A stretch of 43,112 nt of DNA from a virus. Below are positions 32,042 to 38,115 of this stretch, in pieces. The DNA lies in the IMG/VR virus record IMGVR_UViG_3300021410_000001, positions 1 to 43,112 of that record; one strand, given 5' to 3'. The position numbers were made by a program, and so were the translations under genes. Under the pieces are notes generated by a model. The model did not search any database. It was not told where the DNA came from and saw only the letters and a list, made by a program, of their open reading frames with translations. Every line of letters begins with the position of its first letter. Positions within the stretch are counted from its first letter, which is position 1.

Positions 32042-32173
32042 GTCGGTATCCCGATTTAGGTATGGGATACGAATTAGGTAATCACGACTTTTTAATTGCC
32101 TCTTGCGGGAAATTCGCCCGCAGAGCGTTGCCAATCACGACAATATTGAAGTCAAGAGAAAGGAACCCCACTG

Positions 32174-32401
32174 ATGCCATTGATCGACATTGAACCGCTT
32201 AGGCCTGGCAGTGAGGCCGTCCAGTCCGCCAAACGTGCGTGGTATGCCGCTGAGGAGGCCTTGCGCGCACAGGACAAGGCCGACCAAGAAGGCTGGCATC
32301 TGGCCCATGAGCGCTGCGAGACGGCCCGCGAGGTGTACAACGACCTGTGCCGGGACCTGGCCAGGGACGTGCATGCGCTGCTGATCGCCGCCCAGGCGTG
32401 A
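32174..32401 (+). CDS. Unknown 75-aa helical protein
   Basis: ATG 32174 with AAAGGAA ahead. The sequence (EAVQSAKRAWYAAEEALRAQDKADQEGWHLAHERCETAREVYNDLCRDLARDV) is a strongly heptad-like, charged helix, probably a coiled coil. An early accessory gene by position; function unknown. Confidence 0.6.
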   Translation: MPLIDIEPLRPGSEAVQSAKRAWYAAEEALRAQDKADQEGWHLAHERCETAREVYNDLCRDLARDVHALLIAAQA

Positions 32402-32473
32402 CCCATCCCAACCGAAAGGAACCCCGGCCGCGCCATCCCGGAACGGCCATCAGACGCAGTACAAGGAGTCGCT

Positions 32474-32683
32474 ATGCAGTTGCATGAAGTCGAGCAAATC
32501 CAAGAGCTGTTCGCGGTCGAAGAAGTGAACGAGGCCTTGCAGCAGGGCTGGAAGATCGTCGCAGTGGTGTCATCGGCCGAGCCGGGGGCGACTGCTACGC
32601 CGGTAGCCTGCTACGTGATGGGCCGCAAGTTCCCGAAAAAAGACCCGCTCGCCAGCGGGCTCGGTCGCCACGTCACCGGGTAA
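32474..32683 (+). CDS. Unknown 69-aa protein
   Basis: ATG 32474 with AAGGAG. EVEQIQELFAVEEVNEALQQGWKIVAVVSSAEPGATATPVACYVMGR looks like a small beta-alpha protein of the kind found with DUF1737-type sequences. Not enough for a firm family call. Confidence 0.6.
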   Translation: MQLHEVEQIQELFAVEEVNEALQQGWKIVAVVSSAEPGATATPVACYVMGRKFPKKDPLASGLGRHVTG

Positions 32684-32719
32684 CGCCGCGTTACGAATAA
32701 CGGGTGTTCCGTTAAATAG

Positions 32720-32755
32720 GCCCCCTGACTTTCCAGCAAGTCCGGGGGCTTTTTT
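32720..32755 (+). terminator. Rho-independent terminator
   Basis: GCCCCC then GACTT/AAGTC inner stem, then GGGGGC and T6. Confidence 0.8.
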
Positions 32756-32851
32756 GTGGAATGTAGAAACAGACTTCCGGTAAACTGGCAACAGAATTAC
32801 CGGAAACCTGTTTTCGCGTAATGCTACCCACCACTCGCAAAAGGAAAGGCC

Positions 32852-33190
32852 ATGACCCGGATCGATCACAGCGGCACCCCGAGCGCCGAATACCGTTTTT
32901 TTATCTACGACGCCCTAGATGGTGAATTCTCCTACTACCGAAGCGCCGAAGACCGCGACGCGGCAAAGCGCGGGGTTATCGAGAGTTACCTAGATGACGG
33001 GTGGAACGATGAGGTGGAGCAGGTTCTGGCCGGGGAAATCACCCACACCTGTCAGAAGATCGATGTCCAAGAGCGGCCGCCTGAGAATGAAATCGGCGAA
33101 GACGGCCATGATCTCGACGGCATGTACTGGGAACCCGAATGGTCCTATCGCTGCGATTACGACCTGTTGCCGCTGACGCCCGAGGCGTAA
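32852..33190 (+). CDS. Unknown acidic 112-aa protein
   Basis: ATG 32852 preceded by AAAGGAAAGG. The sequence is acidic and Tyr/Trp-rich (YRFFIYDALDGEFSYYRSAEDRDAAKRGVIESYLDDGWNDEVEQVLAG, then YWEPEWSYRCDYDLLPL). DNA-mimic-like acidity is notable, but no anti-defence family is recognised. It begins an early-gene operon followed by the Lar-like gene. Confidence 0.6.
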   Translation: MTRIDHSGTPSAEYRFFIYDALDGEFSYYRSAEDRDAAKRGVIESYLDDGWNDEVEQVLAGEITHTCQKIDVQERPPENEIGEDGHDLDGMYWEPEWSYRCDYDLLPLTPEA

Positions 33191-33212
33191 CGGATTCGGG
33201 AGAACCGCCGAC

Positions 33213-33521
33213 ATGCACCCAATAACTGAAATTGAGCCGTGCCCGTTTTGCGCCGGTCCGGCTCGCGCGGATCTGTTCAGTGATGCCACTGGCGTGCTGC
33301 GTGAGCAGATCCGCCCGCATCCCGCGCTGGCCGACTGTGTTGCCTACGTCTGGTGCCACGAATGCGGCGCCCAGGGCCCGAGCCTGGACGTGGGCGCGCT
33401 GGCAACTTTCGAGAATCTGCGCGACATCGATGCCAGCGGGCTGCGTCAGTTGGCTATCGAGCGCTGGAACAAACATCGCACGTTACCCGTAACGGATTTA
33501 GATCGACACAAGGAGGCCTAG
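33213..33521 (+). CDS. Lar-like restriction alleviation protein
   Basis: 102 aa from ATG 33213, ribosome-binding site GGGAG. EPCPFCAGPARADL, then VWCHECGAQGPSLD and AIERWNKH match the Lar family layout: a Cys-Pro-x-Cys pair, a Cys-x-x-Cys pair followed by Gly-Ala/Gln-Gly, and an Arg-Trp-Asn end. Lar in Rac prophage reduces type I restriction by altering modification. The longer insert between Cys pairs is unusual. It carries the palindrome CGTTACCCGTAACG at its 3' end (33481-33494). Confidence 0.75.
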   Translation: MHPITEIEPCPFCAGPARADLFSDATGVLREQIRPHPALADCVAYVWCHECGAQGPSLDVGALATFENLRDIDASGLRQLAIERWNKHRTLPVTDLDRHKEA

Positions 33522-33523
33522 CC

Positions 33524-33775
33524 ATGGCCAGCAAGAAAGCCGACACCCTGACCCTCACGCTACGCGCCGATCAATTGGCCGAGGTCGACGACTACTTGGC
33601 TAAGCAAGCCACGTACCTGTCGTGCGGTGATGACCCTGAGCAACTGACTGCCGCGATGGTCGAGTTTGAAACCGCTGCGCAGACAGTGGCCGACATCCTC
33701 GGTTTCATCCGCAAGGCCCAGTTGGAGAAAGACCGGCGCCGGGCGCACTTCACACAGCAACTGGCGGCCGAGTAA
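33524..33775 (+). CDS. Unknown 83-aa protein
   Basis: ATG 33524 with AAGGAGG. Helical (LTLTLRADQLAEVDDYLAKQATYLSCGDDPEQLTAAMVEFETAAQTVADILGFIRKAQLEK). Early accessory gene. No family recognised. The codons upstream in the same frame belong to the previous gene's shadow. Confidence 0.6.
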   Translation: MASKKADTLTLTLRADQLAEVDDYLAKQATYLSCGDDPEQLTAAMVEFETAAQTVADILGFIRKAQLEKDRRRAHFTQQLAAE

Positions 33776-33797
33776 CGGATTCAATCAAGGAGACAGC

Positions 33798-34100
33798 ATG
33801 GCTAAGGTCATGAGCGAAGAGAGCCAGGCGCATCACGGAGCCGAGCTGCAACGGCGCATCGATACGTTCGCGCAGGCGGTGGACGTGTACAGCCTGAAAA
33901 TGGAAGCGGCCGAGGCGCGCGGTTATCTGAATGGCATGGTCGATTTTGGCGGCTTGCCGGTGATGATCGGCGAAGCCTGGGAAGGCCGTATCAAGAAAGC
34001 TGAACAGGCTCAGATGCGCCGCCTCAAGCCGCGCAAGATCAAAGAAAAGCCGCCGACTGATGCAGAGGTTGAGGCGGCCATGGAATTTTTGTTTAGGTGA
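33798..34100 (+). CDS. Unknown 100-aa protein
   Basis: ATG 33798 with AAGGAGAC. The N-terminal half (SEESQAHHGAELQRRIDTFAQAVDVYSLKMEAAEARGYLNGMVDFG) is helical and the C-terminus is basic (RIKKAEQAQMRRLKPRKIKEKPPTDAEVEAAMEFLF). Early accessory gene; no family call. Confidence 0.6.
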   Translation: MAKVMSEESQAHHGAELQRRIDTFAQAVDVYSLKMEAAEARGYLNGMVDFGGLPVMIGEAWEGRIKKAEQAQMRRLKPRKIKEKPPTDAEVEAAMEFLFR

Positions 34101-34121
34101 CGGATTGAGGAATATGAGCAC

Positions 34122-34391
34122 ATGAGCAACCCCAAGCAGCGGAAGGTCACCGGCATTACGTGGTGGACCACGGCGCAGGAGGCCTATCTACGCAAGGCCT
34201 ATCCAGACACCCCGATGGAACAGTTGGTGAGCGCACTACGGCGTTCGGCGACGGCCATCCAGAAGCGTGCCGAGGTGCTGGGCGTCAAGCGCAGCGCTAC
34301 CTTTCTTGCGAGTGAGCATGGCGGCCGGTTGCGGCCGGGCACTACACGCGGCATGGCGACACGCTTCAAGCGCAAGGCCGTGTCCGAATGA
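34122..34391 (+). CDS. HTH DNA-binding protein (SANT/GcrA-like)
   Basis: 89 aa from ATG 34122. WWTTAQEAYLRKAYPDTPMEQLVSALRRSATAIQKRAEVLGVKR is the pattern of small phage HTH proteins of the SANT/GcrA kind: W(S/T)xxExxLxxAYP and a second helix with RSxxAIxxRAxxLGV. The basic C-terminus supports DNA binding. It is probably an early regulator. Confidence 0.7.
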   Translation: MSNPKQRKVTGITWWTTAQEAYLRKAYPDTPMEQLVSALRRSATAIQKRAEVLGVKRSATFLASEHGGRLRPGTTRGMATRFKRKAVSE

Positions 34392-34612
34392 CCCCGGCCC
34401 AGCGCGTCACCCTCGGCCTGCTGAAAAGTGAAGGTTTCGTGCTCGATGTCGAGATTCGCGACATCGTGCGCGTAAGCCGCTTCGGAACTTGTCGTTTGAT
34501 TCTCCCTGACGGCACGCAAAAGCGTGGCCATCAGCAGGCCCACCAGCAGGACCAGAAGCGGCAGCAGCGCGGTAGCCAGGCGGGTAAAAAACCCGTTAAG
34601 CGTCGGGGATGA
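34388..34612 (+). CDS. Unknown 74-aa basic protein
   Basis: ATG overlaps the previous stop (ATGA), so it is coupled to the HTH gene. The first part (PAQRVTLGLLKSEGFVLDVEIRDIVRVSRFGTCRLILPDG) is strand-helix mixed and the last 30 residues are Gln/Lys/Arg-rich and low-complexity. No family recognised. Confidence 0.55.
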   Translation: MTPAQRVTLGLLKSEGFVLDVEIRDIVRVSRFGTCRLILPDGTQKRGHQQAHQQDQKRQQRGSQAGKKPVKRRG

Positions 34613-34671
34613 GTAAGATGCACCCCGTTACCGTAACGGATCTGGCAAGGGCCGCTAATGAACACGATTGA
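34609..34671 (+). CDS. Possible micro-ORF (20 aa)
   Basis: ATG overlaps the previous stop (GGATGA) and would encode MSKMHPVTVTDLARAANEHD. The palindrome CGTTACCGTAACG (34626-34638) is within it. It may only be linker sequence carrying the palindrome. Confidence 0.25.
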   Translation: MSKMHPVTVTDLARAANEHD

Positions 34672-34673
34672 CC

Positions 34674-34973
34674 ATGCGTGAAGCGATTGATGAAAAGCTG
34701 CTGAAAGGGCTCATTGCCGGACGTGGGGTCAGCGACTTTCTGATCACGCAGGACGAGGCAGGTAAGTTCATCCTGCACGTTCGCTACACGGGGGCCACGC
34801 GCTGGCTGCCCATCCGCTCCCGTGAAAAGAATCCGCGTACCTGGGCGAGCCTGGACACCTTGGCGAGCCAATTGTGGAAACTGGGCGTCCGAGAGTGGCG
34901 CACCGAGTTGAGCCAGCCAGTCGGAACAAGTCACGACCATAAACTGAGGCCGAAAAAAAACCGCCCTGAATAG
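34674..34973 (+). CDS. Unknown 99-aa protein
   Basis: ATG 34674 chosen (TTG 34668 adds two residues). The sequence (EKLLKGLIAGRGVSDFLITQDEAGKFILHVRYTGATRWLPIRSREKNPRTWASLDTLASQLWKLGV) resembles small conserved phage proteins with a helix-strand-strand pattern. The function is unknown. A bidirectional-looking terminator lies in its tail. Confidence 0.6.
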   Translation: MREAIDEKLLKGLIAGRGVSDFLITQDEAGKFILHVRYTGATRWLPIRSREKNPRTWASLDTLASQLWKLGVREWRTELSQPVGTSHDHKLRPKKNRPE

Positions 34974-34984
34974 GCGGTTTTTCT
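34961..34984 (+). terminator. Rho-independent terminator
   Basis: CCGCC, loop CTGAATA, GGCGG then T5; A-rich upstream side could serve the other strand as well. It overlaps the end of the preceding ORF. Confidence 0.75.
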
Positions 34985-35020
34985 TTGGTGGTCCGGTTAG
35001 TGGCCTTTCCACCGTCTTAC

Positions 35021-35036
35021 AGGAAGCATTGACGTG
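35021..35036 (+). repeat. Start-cassette direct repeat, copy 1
   Basis: AGGAAGCATTGACGTG, exactly repeated at 35266-35281. The 5' flank CTT-A/G-C is also shared. It consists of a ribosome-binding site, spacer and a GTG start. Confidence 0.85.
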
Positions 35037-35147
35037 GATTTATCCTACAACGAGTTGTCACGCGTGACAACTATGTCAAAGGGCCGCGTCATGCGATACG
35101 CGGCAAAGCGTCGTAATGGCACTGAGCAGGCACAGAGGCTACTATAG
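35034..35147 (+). CDS. Micro-protein, 37 aa, with start cassette
   Basis: GTG start preceded by the start cassette AGGAAGCATTGACGTG, in which AGGA is a ribosome-binding site. The product (MDLSYNELSRVTTMSKGRVM RYAAKRR split at residue 20) is basic and may bind nucleic acid. The 20-bp palindrome (35053-35072) lies in its 5' part. Coding is supported by repetition of the cassette at 35266-35281 before another ORF. Confidence 0.5.
   Translation: MDLSYNELSRVTTMSKGRVMRYAAKRRNGTEQAQRLL
35053..35072. promoter_or_regulatory. 20-bp perfect palindrome
   Basis: AGTTGTCACGCGTGACAACT, fully self-complementary. It is coding for the first micro-ORF in one frame yet has the form of a TetR- or Kor-type operator. 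Possible recombinase or operator site. Confidence 0.65.
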
Positions 35148-35265
35148 CGCTGTCAAACGCAGATCGTTACGTTCTGTCGGGCAATGTACAGATTTCGGAC
35201 CGAGGGCGCGGGCTAGTAATCCGCGCGGATTTAACCCGAGGCCCATCCACCCGACCGAACCTTGC

Positions 35266-35281
35266 AGGAAGCATTGACGTG
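35266..35281 (+). repeat. Start-cassette direct repeat, copy 2
   Basis: Second copy of AGGAAGCATTGACGTG, 245 bp from the first, again followed in frame by an ORF. Confidence 0.85.
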
Positions 35282-35344
35282 CAACTGACGGCGCTATGTG
35301 TTCCGGAAAAAGCGGCGGCGGGGAGGTCATTCAGAGACCTTTAG
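35279..35344 (+). CDS. Micro-protein, 21 aa
   Basis: GTG start in the second cassette. The 21-residue product contains LCVPEKAAAGRSF and ends RDL. It ends one base before the next micro-ORF. It might serve as a leader peptide for the 35346 ORF. Confidence 0.35.
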   Translation: MQLTALCVPEKAAAGRSFRDL

Positions 35345-35345
35345 T

Positions 35346-35444
35346 ATGAAGCCATTGCTGATTACACTGAAAGATCTGGTGATTCGTATCGTGGCTCACG
35401 CTCTTTACGACTTCATGCGTGATCACTGGAAGGACGGGTTCTAA
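35346..35444 (+). CDS. Micro-protein, 32 aa
   Basis: ATG 35346, following the previous stop immediately. The product (KPLLITLKDLVIRIVAHALYDFMRDHW) is amphipathic and hydrophobic, possibly membrane-associated. A strong terminator follows at 35470, which supports a small transcription unit. Confidence 0.45.
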   Translation: MKPLLITLKDLVIRIVAHALYDFMRDHWKDGF

Positions 35445-35469
35445 CGAGCCCTGATAGCTGGGGAGGAAG

Positions 35470-35501
35470 CCCGCCGAAGCTTATGCCAAGGCGGGTTTTT
35501 T
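35470..35501 (+). terminator. Terminator after micro-ORFs
   Basis: CCCGCC, loop with AAGCTTATGCCA, GGCGGG, then T6. Confidence 0.8.
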
Positions 35502-35511
35502 CTTGCCCAAC

Positions 35512-35533
35512 AAAAAGCCCCGTTTCCGGGGCT
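35512..35533 (-). terminator. Terminator of the par operon
   Basis: On the minus strand GCCCC, GGAAAC, GGGGC and TTTTTG. It converges with the preceding plus-strand terminator. Confidence 0.8.
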
Positions 35534-35548
35534 CATGCGTTACGCCTA

Positions 35549-35797
35549 TCAGGCGATGCCGTGGGCTTTCTTGTACAGTTCGAAGCCCTCCTTGAGAACG
35601 TCCGTCATGGGCTTGTCGTGCATGGTTGCGGTCATCTTGAAGTCTTTTTTGAAGTCCGCAGGCACCGAGAAATTCAGGGCCACGAACTCGCCACTCGGGG
35701 CCTTTTGCGTGCTGTCCTGGCGCGACAGTACGTCCTCCGGAGTCGCTGGTGGCAAACCTTTCGTGCCGGGTTTCTTGAGGGTGGTTTTAAGGGCCAT
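35549..35797 (-). CDS. Ribbon-helix-helix centromere-binding protein (ParG/ParB-like)
   Basis: 82 aa from minus-strand ATG 35797 (AAAGGAACG upstream). Residues 1-35 are basic and unstructured. Residues about 36-80 have the RHH layout: a strand (EFVALNFSVP), helix 1 (ADFKKDFKMTATMHD) and helix 2 (PMTDVLKEGFELYKKAHG). This matches small partner proteins of type Ib ParA systems. It probably binds tandem repeats; array E is in its upstream spacer. It would form the partition complex and autoregulate the par operon. Confidence 0.75.
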   Translation of the reverse strand: MALKTTLKKPGTKGLPPATPEDVLSRQDSTQKAPSGEFVALNFSVPADFKKDFKMTATMHDKPMTDVLKEGFELYKKAHGIA

Positions 35798-35806
35798 GAG
35801 TTCGTT

Positions 35807-35830
35807 CCTTTAATTCGTTAAACCGTTAAT
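35807..35830 (-). repeat. Octamer array E (3 units)
   Basis: Minus-strand units ATTAACGG, TTTAACGA, ATTAAAGG in the parA-RHH junction. ATTAAAGG provides the RHH-gene ribosome-binding site. Confidence 0.85.
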
Positions 35831-36462
35831 TCTTCGACTTTGTTGATGATAGCCTGAATCAGTTTTTCAGCTTCTTCGCGCGGGCCTTGATAAGGCGTTT
35901 CAAGGATCGACTTGCCCACGTCCATGGCGCGCCGGAACGAAACCTTTTCCGGGATGTGCCCGTCCAGCACCTGATAGGGTTTCTGTCCAAGGTACTCGCG
36001 CGCCTCGGCAATTTCGCTTTCGCTGTCGCCTGTGTGGTTCAGCGCGAAAACGATGCGATTGGCCGGTACGCCGTGCTTGAGGTGAATCCGGTCGGCCAGT
36101 ACCGCTGCCGGACGCAGATCGTCCAGGGCAAGCGCGGTCGGAATGATGACCAGATCCGAAGCCTTGGCGATGTCGACGGTAATCGTGCTGGTTTCGCCCT
36201 TCGGGTCGAAAATCACCACGTCGTAATTTTGCGTGTGTTGAATGGCCTGGGCCACGCTGCCGAACGGCTGAGCGAAGACTGCGGGCTGATGCCCATTGGA
36301 AAGACGAATCTTCACCCACTCGGTTGAGGTAAGTTGATCAAGGTCGAAGTCGGCAATGATGGCCGACCACTCCAATTGCGCGAACCCGACCGCCAAGCCG
36401 CGTCCAGTGGTGGACTTGCCAGGTCCGCCCTTTTGAGAAATAAGCCCGATCTTGAAAGCCAT
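35818..36462 (-). CDS. parA: ParA-family partition ATPase
   Basis: 214 aa from minus-strand ATG 36462 (AAAGGAAAAG upstream). The deviant Walker A motif QKGGPGKSTTG (about residues 10-20), ADFDLDQLT, and Walker B-like VVIFDPKG are clear. The length and lack of an N-terminal HTH fit type Ib plasmid ParA proteins. It would segregate the replicon by DNA-bound ATPase gradients with the RHH partner. Arrays E and F flank it, the first overlapping its 3' end. Confidence 0.9.
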   Translation of the reverse strand: MAFKIGLISQKGGPGKSTTGRGLAVGFAQLEWSAIIADFDLDQLTSTEWVKIRLSNGHQPAVFAQPFGSVAQAIQHTQNYDVVIFDPKGETSTITVDIAKASDLVIIPTALALDDLRPAAVLADRIHLKHGVPANRIVFALNHTGDSESEIAEAREYLGQKPYQVLDGHIPEKVSFRRAMDVGKSILETPYQGPREEAEKLIQAIINKVEELTV

Positions 36463-36469
36463 AGCTTTT

Positions 36470-36501
36470 CCTTTAAATCGTTAATCCGTTGATTCGTTAC
36501 C
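36470..36501 (-). repeat. Octamer array F (4 units) upstream of parA
   Basis: Minus-strand units GGTAACGA, ATCAACGG, ATTAACGA, TTTAAAGG. It lies directly before parA, with TTTAAAGG serving as the ribosome-binding site. Confidence 0.88.
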
Positions 36502-36532
36502 ACCAGCCGAGTATAGATCGCGCCGGGCAAGC

Positions 36533-36564
36533 CATCAAGGAAAAACGGAATAAAGGAATAACGG
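36533..36564 (+). repeat. Octamer array G (3-4 units)
   Basis: CATCAAGG (weak), AAAAACGG, AATAAAGG, AATAACGG in 8-bp register. It lies between parA and the LuxR-like gene. Confidence 0.8.
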
Positions 36565-36566
36565 AA

Positions 36567-36983
36567 TTATGCGAATGCGACAGTGCGTCCGGGCGGACCG
36601 CCTGCGGGGGAGGTGACATTGCGCATGCACCGGCTGTACTCGGTGAATGTACGGCTGCGGCGCTGGGATTTTGGGCGCGTGAAATCCTGATCGATTTCAA
36701 TGGCGGCGATAAAGCAAAGCAGTACGCACAGCGCCTGTGGAATGAGTACGCCCAGGGTAAACCCCCGGGTGATCATGTGAACCTTGTTCTTTGCCGCAAG
36801 CTTGCCTTGAATGGATCGCTCGATTTGCAACAGCCCCAGGGTTTCTATCTGCATGCGTTCAGCGATCACGGGCGAGGGAACACCCTCGGCCAGGCTGACC
36901 AGCACAAGCAATTCGTTATCAGTCAGATTCTGGCCGGGCAGGCCTATCACTTCTTCGCCTTGGATTTGGGCGCGAGCGTTCAA
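36567..36983 (-). CDS. LuxR-type HTH protein with membrane segment
   Basis: 138 aa from minus-strand TTG 36983, preceded by AAGGA. NLTDNELLVLVSLAEGVPSPVIAERMQIETLGLLQIERSIQGKL is a LuxR/GerE-type HTH, followed by a hydrophobic segment (VLIPQALCVLLCFIAAIEI). Similar short HTH-plus-membrane proteins are common in Pseudomonas phages. It might be a membrane-linked regulator. An alternative ATG-start upstream frame would add unrelated residues. Confidence 0.7.
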   Translation of the reverse strand: MNARAQIQGEEVIGLPGQNLTDNELLVLVSLAEGVPSPVIAERMQIETLGLLQIERSIQGKLAAKNKVHMITRGFTLGVLIPQALCVLLCFIAAIEIDQDFTRPKSQRRSRTFTEYSRCMRNVTSPAGGPPGRTVAFA

Positions 36984-37012
36984 TGGGGCGCTTCCTTGCG
37001 AGGGGGAGGGGG

Positions 37013-37264
37013 TTATTCTTGAGAGGCGATAGAAAGGCCCAGTGTGTCCAGATGCTTTCGCATCACGGTGGCCAAGGCCAAGATGCTGTCGATGTGTTCG
37101 AGGTCTGCATGCCCTTCGTTGATGCAGAGCTGTGAGATACCTTGAATGCCTGCGCATAGCCCGTTGACTTCAACGACAGCTTGAAACAGCACCGCCTGTT
37201 TGGCCTTGGTGATGCTGACTACATTCGAATTCTGTTGAACCGCCAAATTGCTACCTTGCTGCAT
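37013..37264 (-). CDS. Unknown 83-aa protein next to CI
   Basis: Minus-strand ATG 37264. Helical product (SITKAKQAVLFQAVVEVNGLCAGIQGISQLCINEGHADLEHIDSILALATVMRKHL). It resembles small Pseudomonas proteins of unknown function. Located between the LuxR-like and CI-like genes, its promoter region contains a CI-like operator (37299-37313). Confidence 0.65.
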   Translation of the reverse strand: MQQGSNLAVQQNSNVVSITKAKQAVLFQAVVEVNGLCAGIQGISQLCINEGHADLEHIDSILALATVMRKHLDTLGLSIASQE

Positions 37265-37298
37265 GGGAAACCTGCCATTCCTGAAATGCGTGTGATGT

Positions 37299-37313
37299 TA
37301 CACGTAATGTGGA
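37299..37313. promoter_or_regulatory. CI-type operator (left)
   Basis: TACAC-GTAAT-GTGGA: half-sites spaced five bases, as in 38098-38112. It lies before the 37013 gene, after the repressor gene's stop. Confidence 0.45.
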
Positions 37314-37354
37314 AATAGCAGCAATAGAAAAGCCTTCAAAATGAAGGCTATTTG

Positions 37355-38020
37355 CTATCGGTCGATGGAGATTCGGGCTACGCGTCCGACGATGTCCAAA
37401 CCGGCCAATTCCTCGGCGGTGTACGATTTATCAGGATATTGATCACTGGCCTGCGCACTGATGGTGAATGTGTTATCCATTTCCTCGCGAATTCGTCTTA
37501 TCCATATATTGCCATTGACCACGATCCCGAACAGGTCTGACCCCCTCACTTCGGTGTGCTCAAGATCAAGCAGCACTTCGGCGCCTTCCTCGATCAGCGG
37601 GGCCATGCTGTTGTCCAGCTGGGCGACGGACAGCAATTTATTCTTGTTGAGCTTGCGGCGATTCAGGTATTCCAGGCTATAGGCCGTGTAATCCGTGGCT
37701 TGGCTCAGTGTGACAAGGCCGCCTTTGGTGCTGATGCTGGGGCTGTTGGCGGTCACATAGTTGGCCGAAACCGCATTGAGACTGTCGTTATTAGTAAAGC
37801 CTTGAATCCACGCAGCAGGCTTACCAAACAGTTGGCCAAGCAAGATTATTTGGTCTGGTGGAGGGCTTCGCAGTTCCAGTTCCCAGTTGGAATACCGTGA
37901 CCCGCTCATCTTTTCCCCGGACATTTCCGAGAGGTGCCGAGCGGTTTCCTCAAGGGTCCAGCCCTTGTCGCTTCGACACTGTTTGATTCGCTGGGCAACA
38001 ATTTTCTTCAATTCAGACAT
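37355..38020 (-). CDS. CI-like repressor with S24 C-terminal domain
   Basis: 221 aa from minus-strand ATG 38020. Residues about 5-65 are an Xre HTH (KGWTLEETARHLSE...SRYSNWELELR). Residues about 105-221 are a LexA/S24-like domain; Ser138 lies in DNSM, but the residue 37 positions later, where Lys acts in LexA/UmuD, is Arg175 (IWIRRIRE). No Ala-Gly or Cys-Gly cleavage site is obvious in the linker. It may be a non-self-cleaving repressor. Divergent to the Cro-like gene with operator 38098-38112 between. Confidence 0.9.
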   Translation of the reverse strand: MSELKKIVAQRIKQCRSDKGWTLEETARHLSEMSGEKMSGSRYSNWELELRSPPPDQIILLGQLFGKPAAWIQGFTNNDSLNAVSANYVTANSPSISTKGGLVTLSQATDYTAYSLEYLNRRKLNKNKLLSVAQLDNSMAPLIEEGAEVLLDLEHTEVRGSDLFGIVVNGNIWIRRIREEMDNTFTISAQASDQYPDKSYTAEELAGLDIVGRVARISIDR

Positions 38021-38097
38021 GCGTAATCTCTCAATGGGCGTCGTGAGGTTTCACGCCTTCGCAATTAATTGAATATTAGCGCGACAGAGAGGAAAAA

Positions 38098-38112
38098 TAC
38101 ACATTAAGTGTA
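38098..38112. promoter_or_regulatory. CI-type operator (right)
   Basis: TACAC-ATTAA-GTGTA, perfect arms, three bases before the 38116 start codon. A further pair of half-sites, TACAC (38155-38159) and GTGTA (38171-38175), lies inside that gene. Confidence 0.7.
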
Positions 38113-38115
38113 GAA

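Noticed and set aside
35160-35230. Promoter or integration site between micro-ORFs
   Set aside because: No -35/-10 pair of convincing quality and no tRNA-like core could be defined.
36489-37022. Plus-strand 177-codon ORF opposite the LuxR-like gene
   Set aside because: The minus strand encodes a clear LuxR-type HTH with a ribosome-binding site; the plus ORF has no such features.
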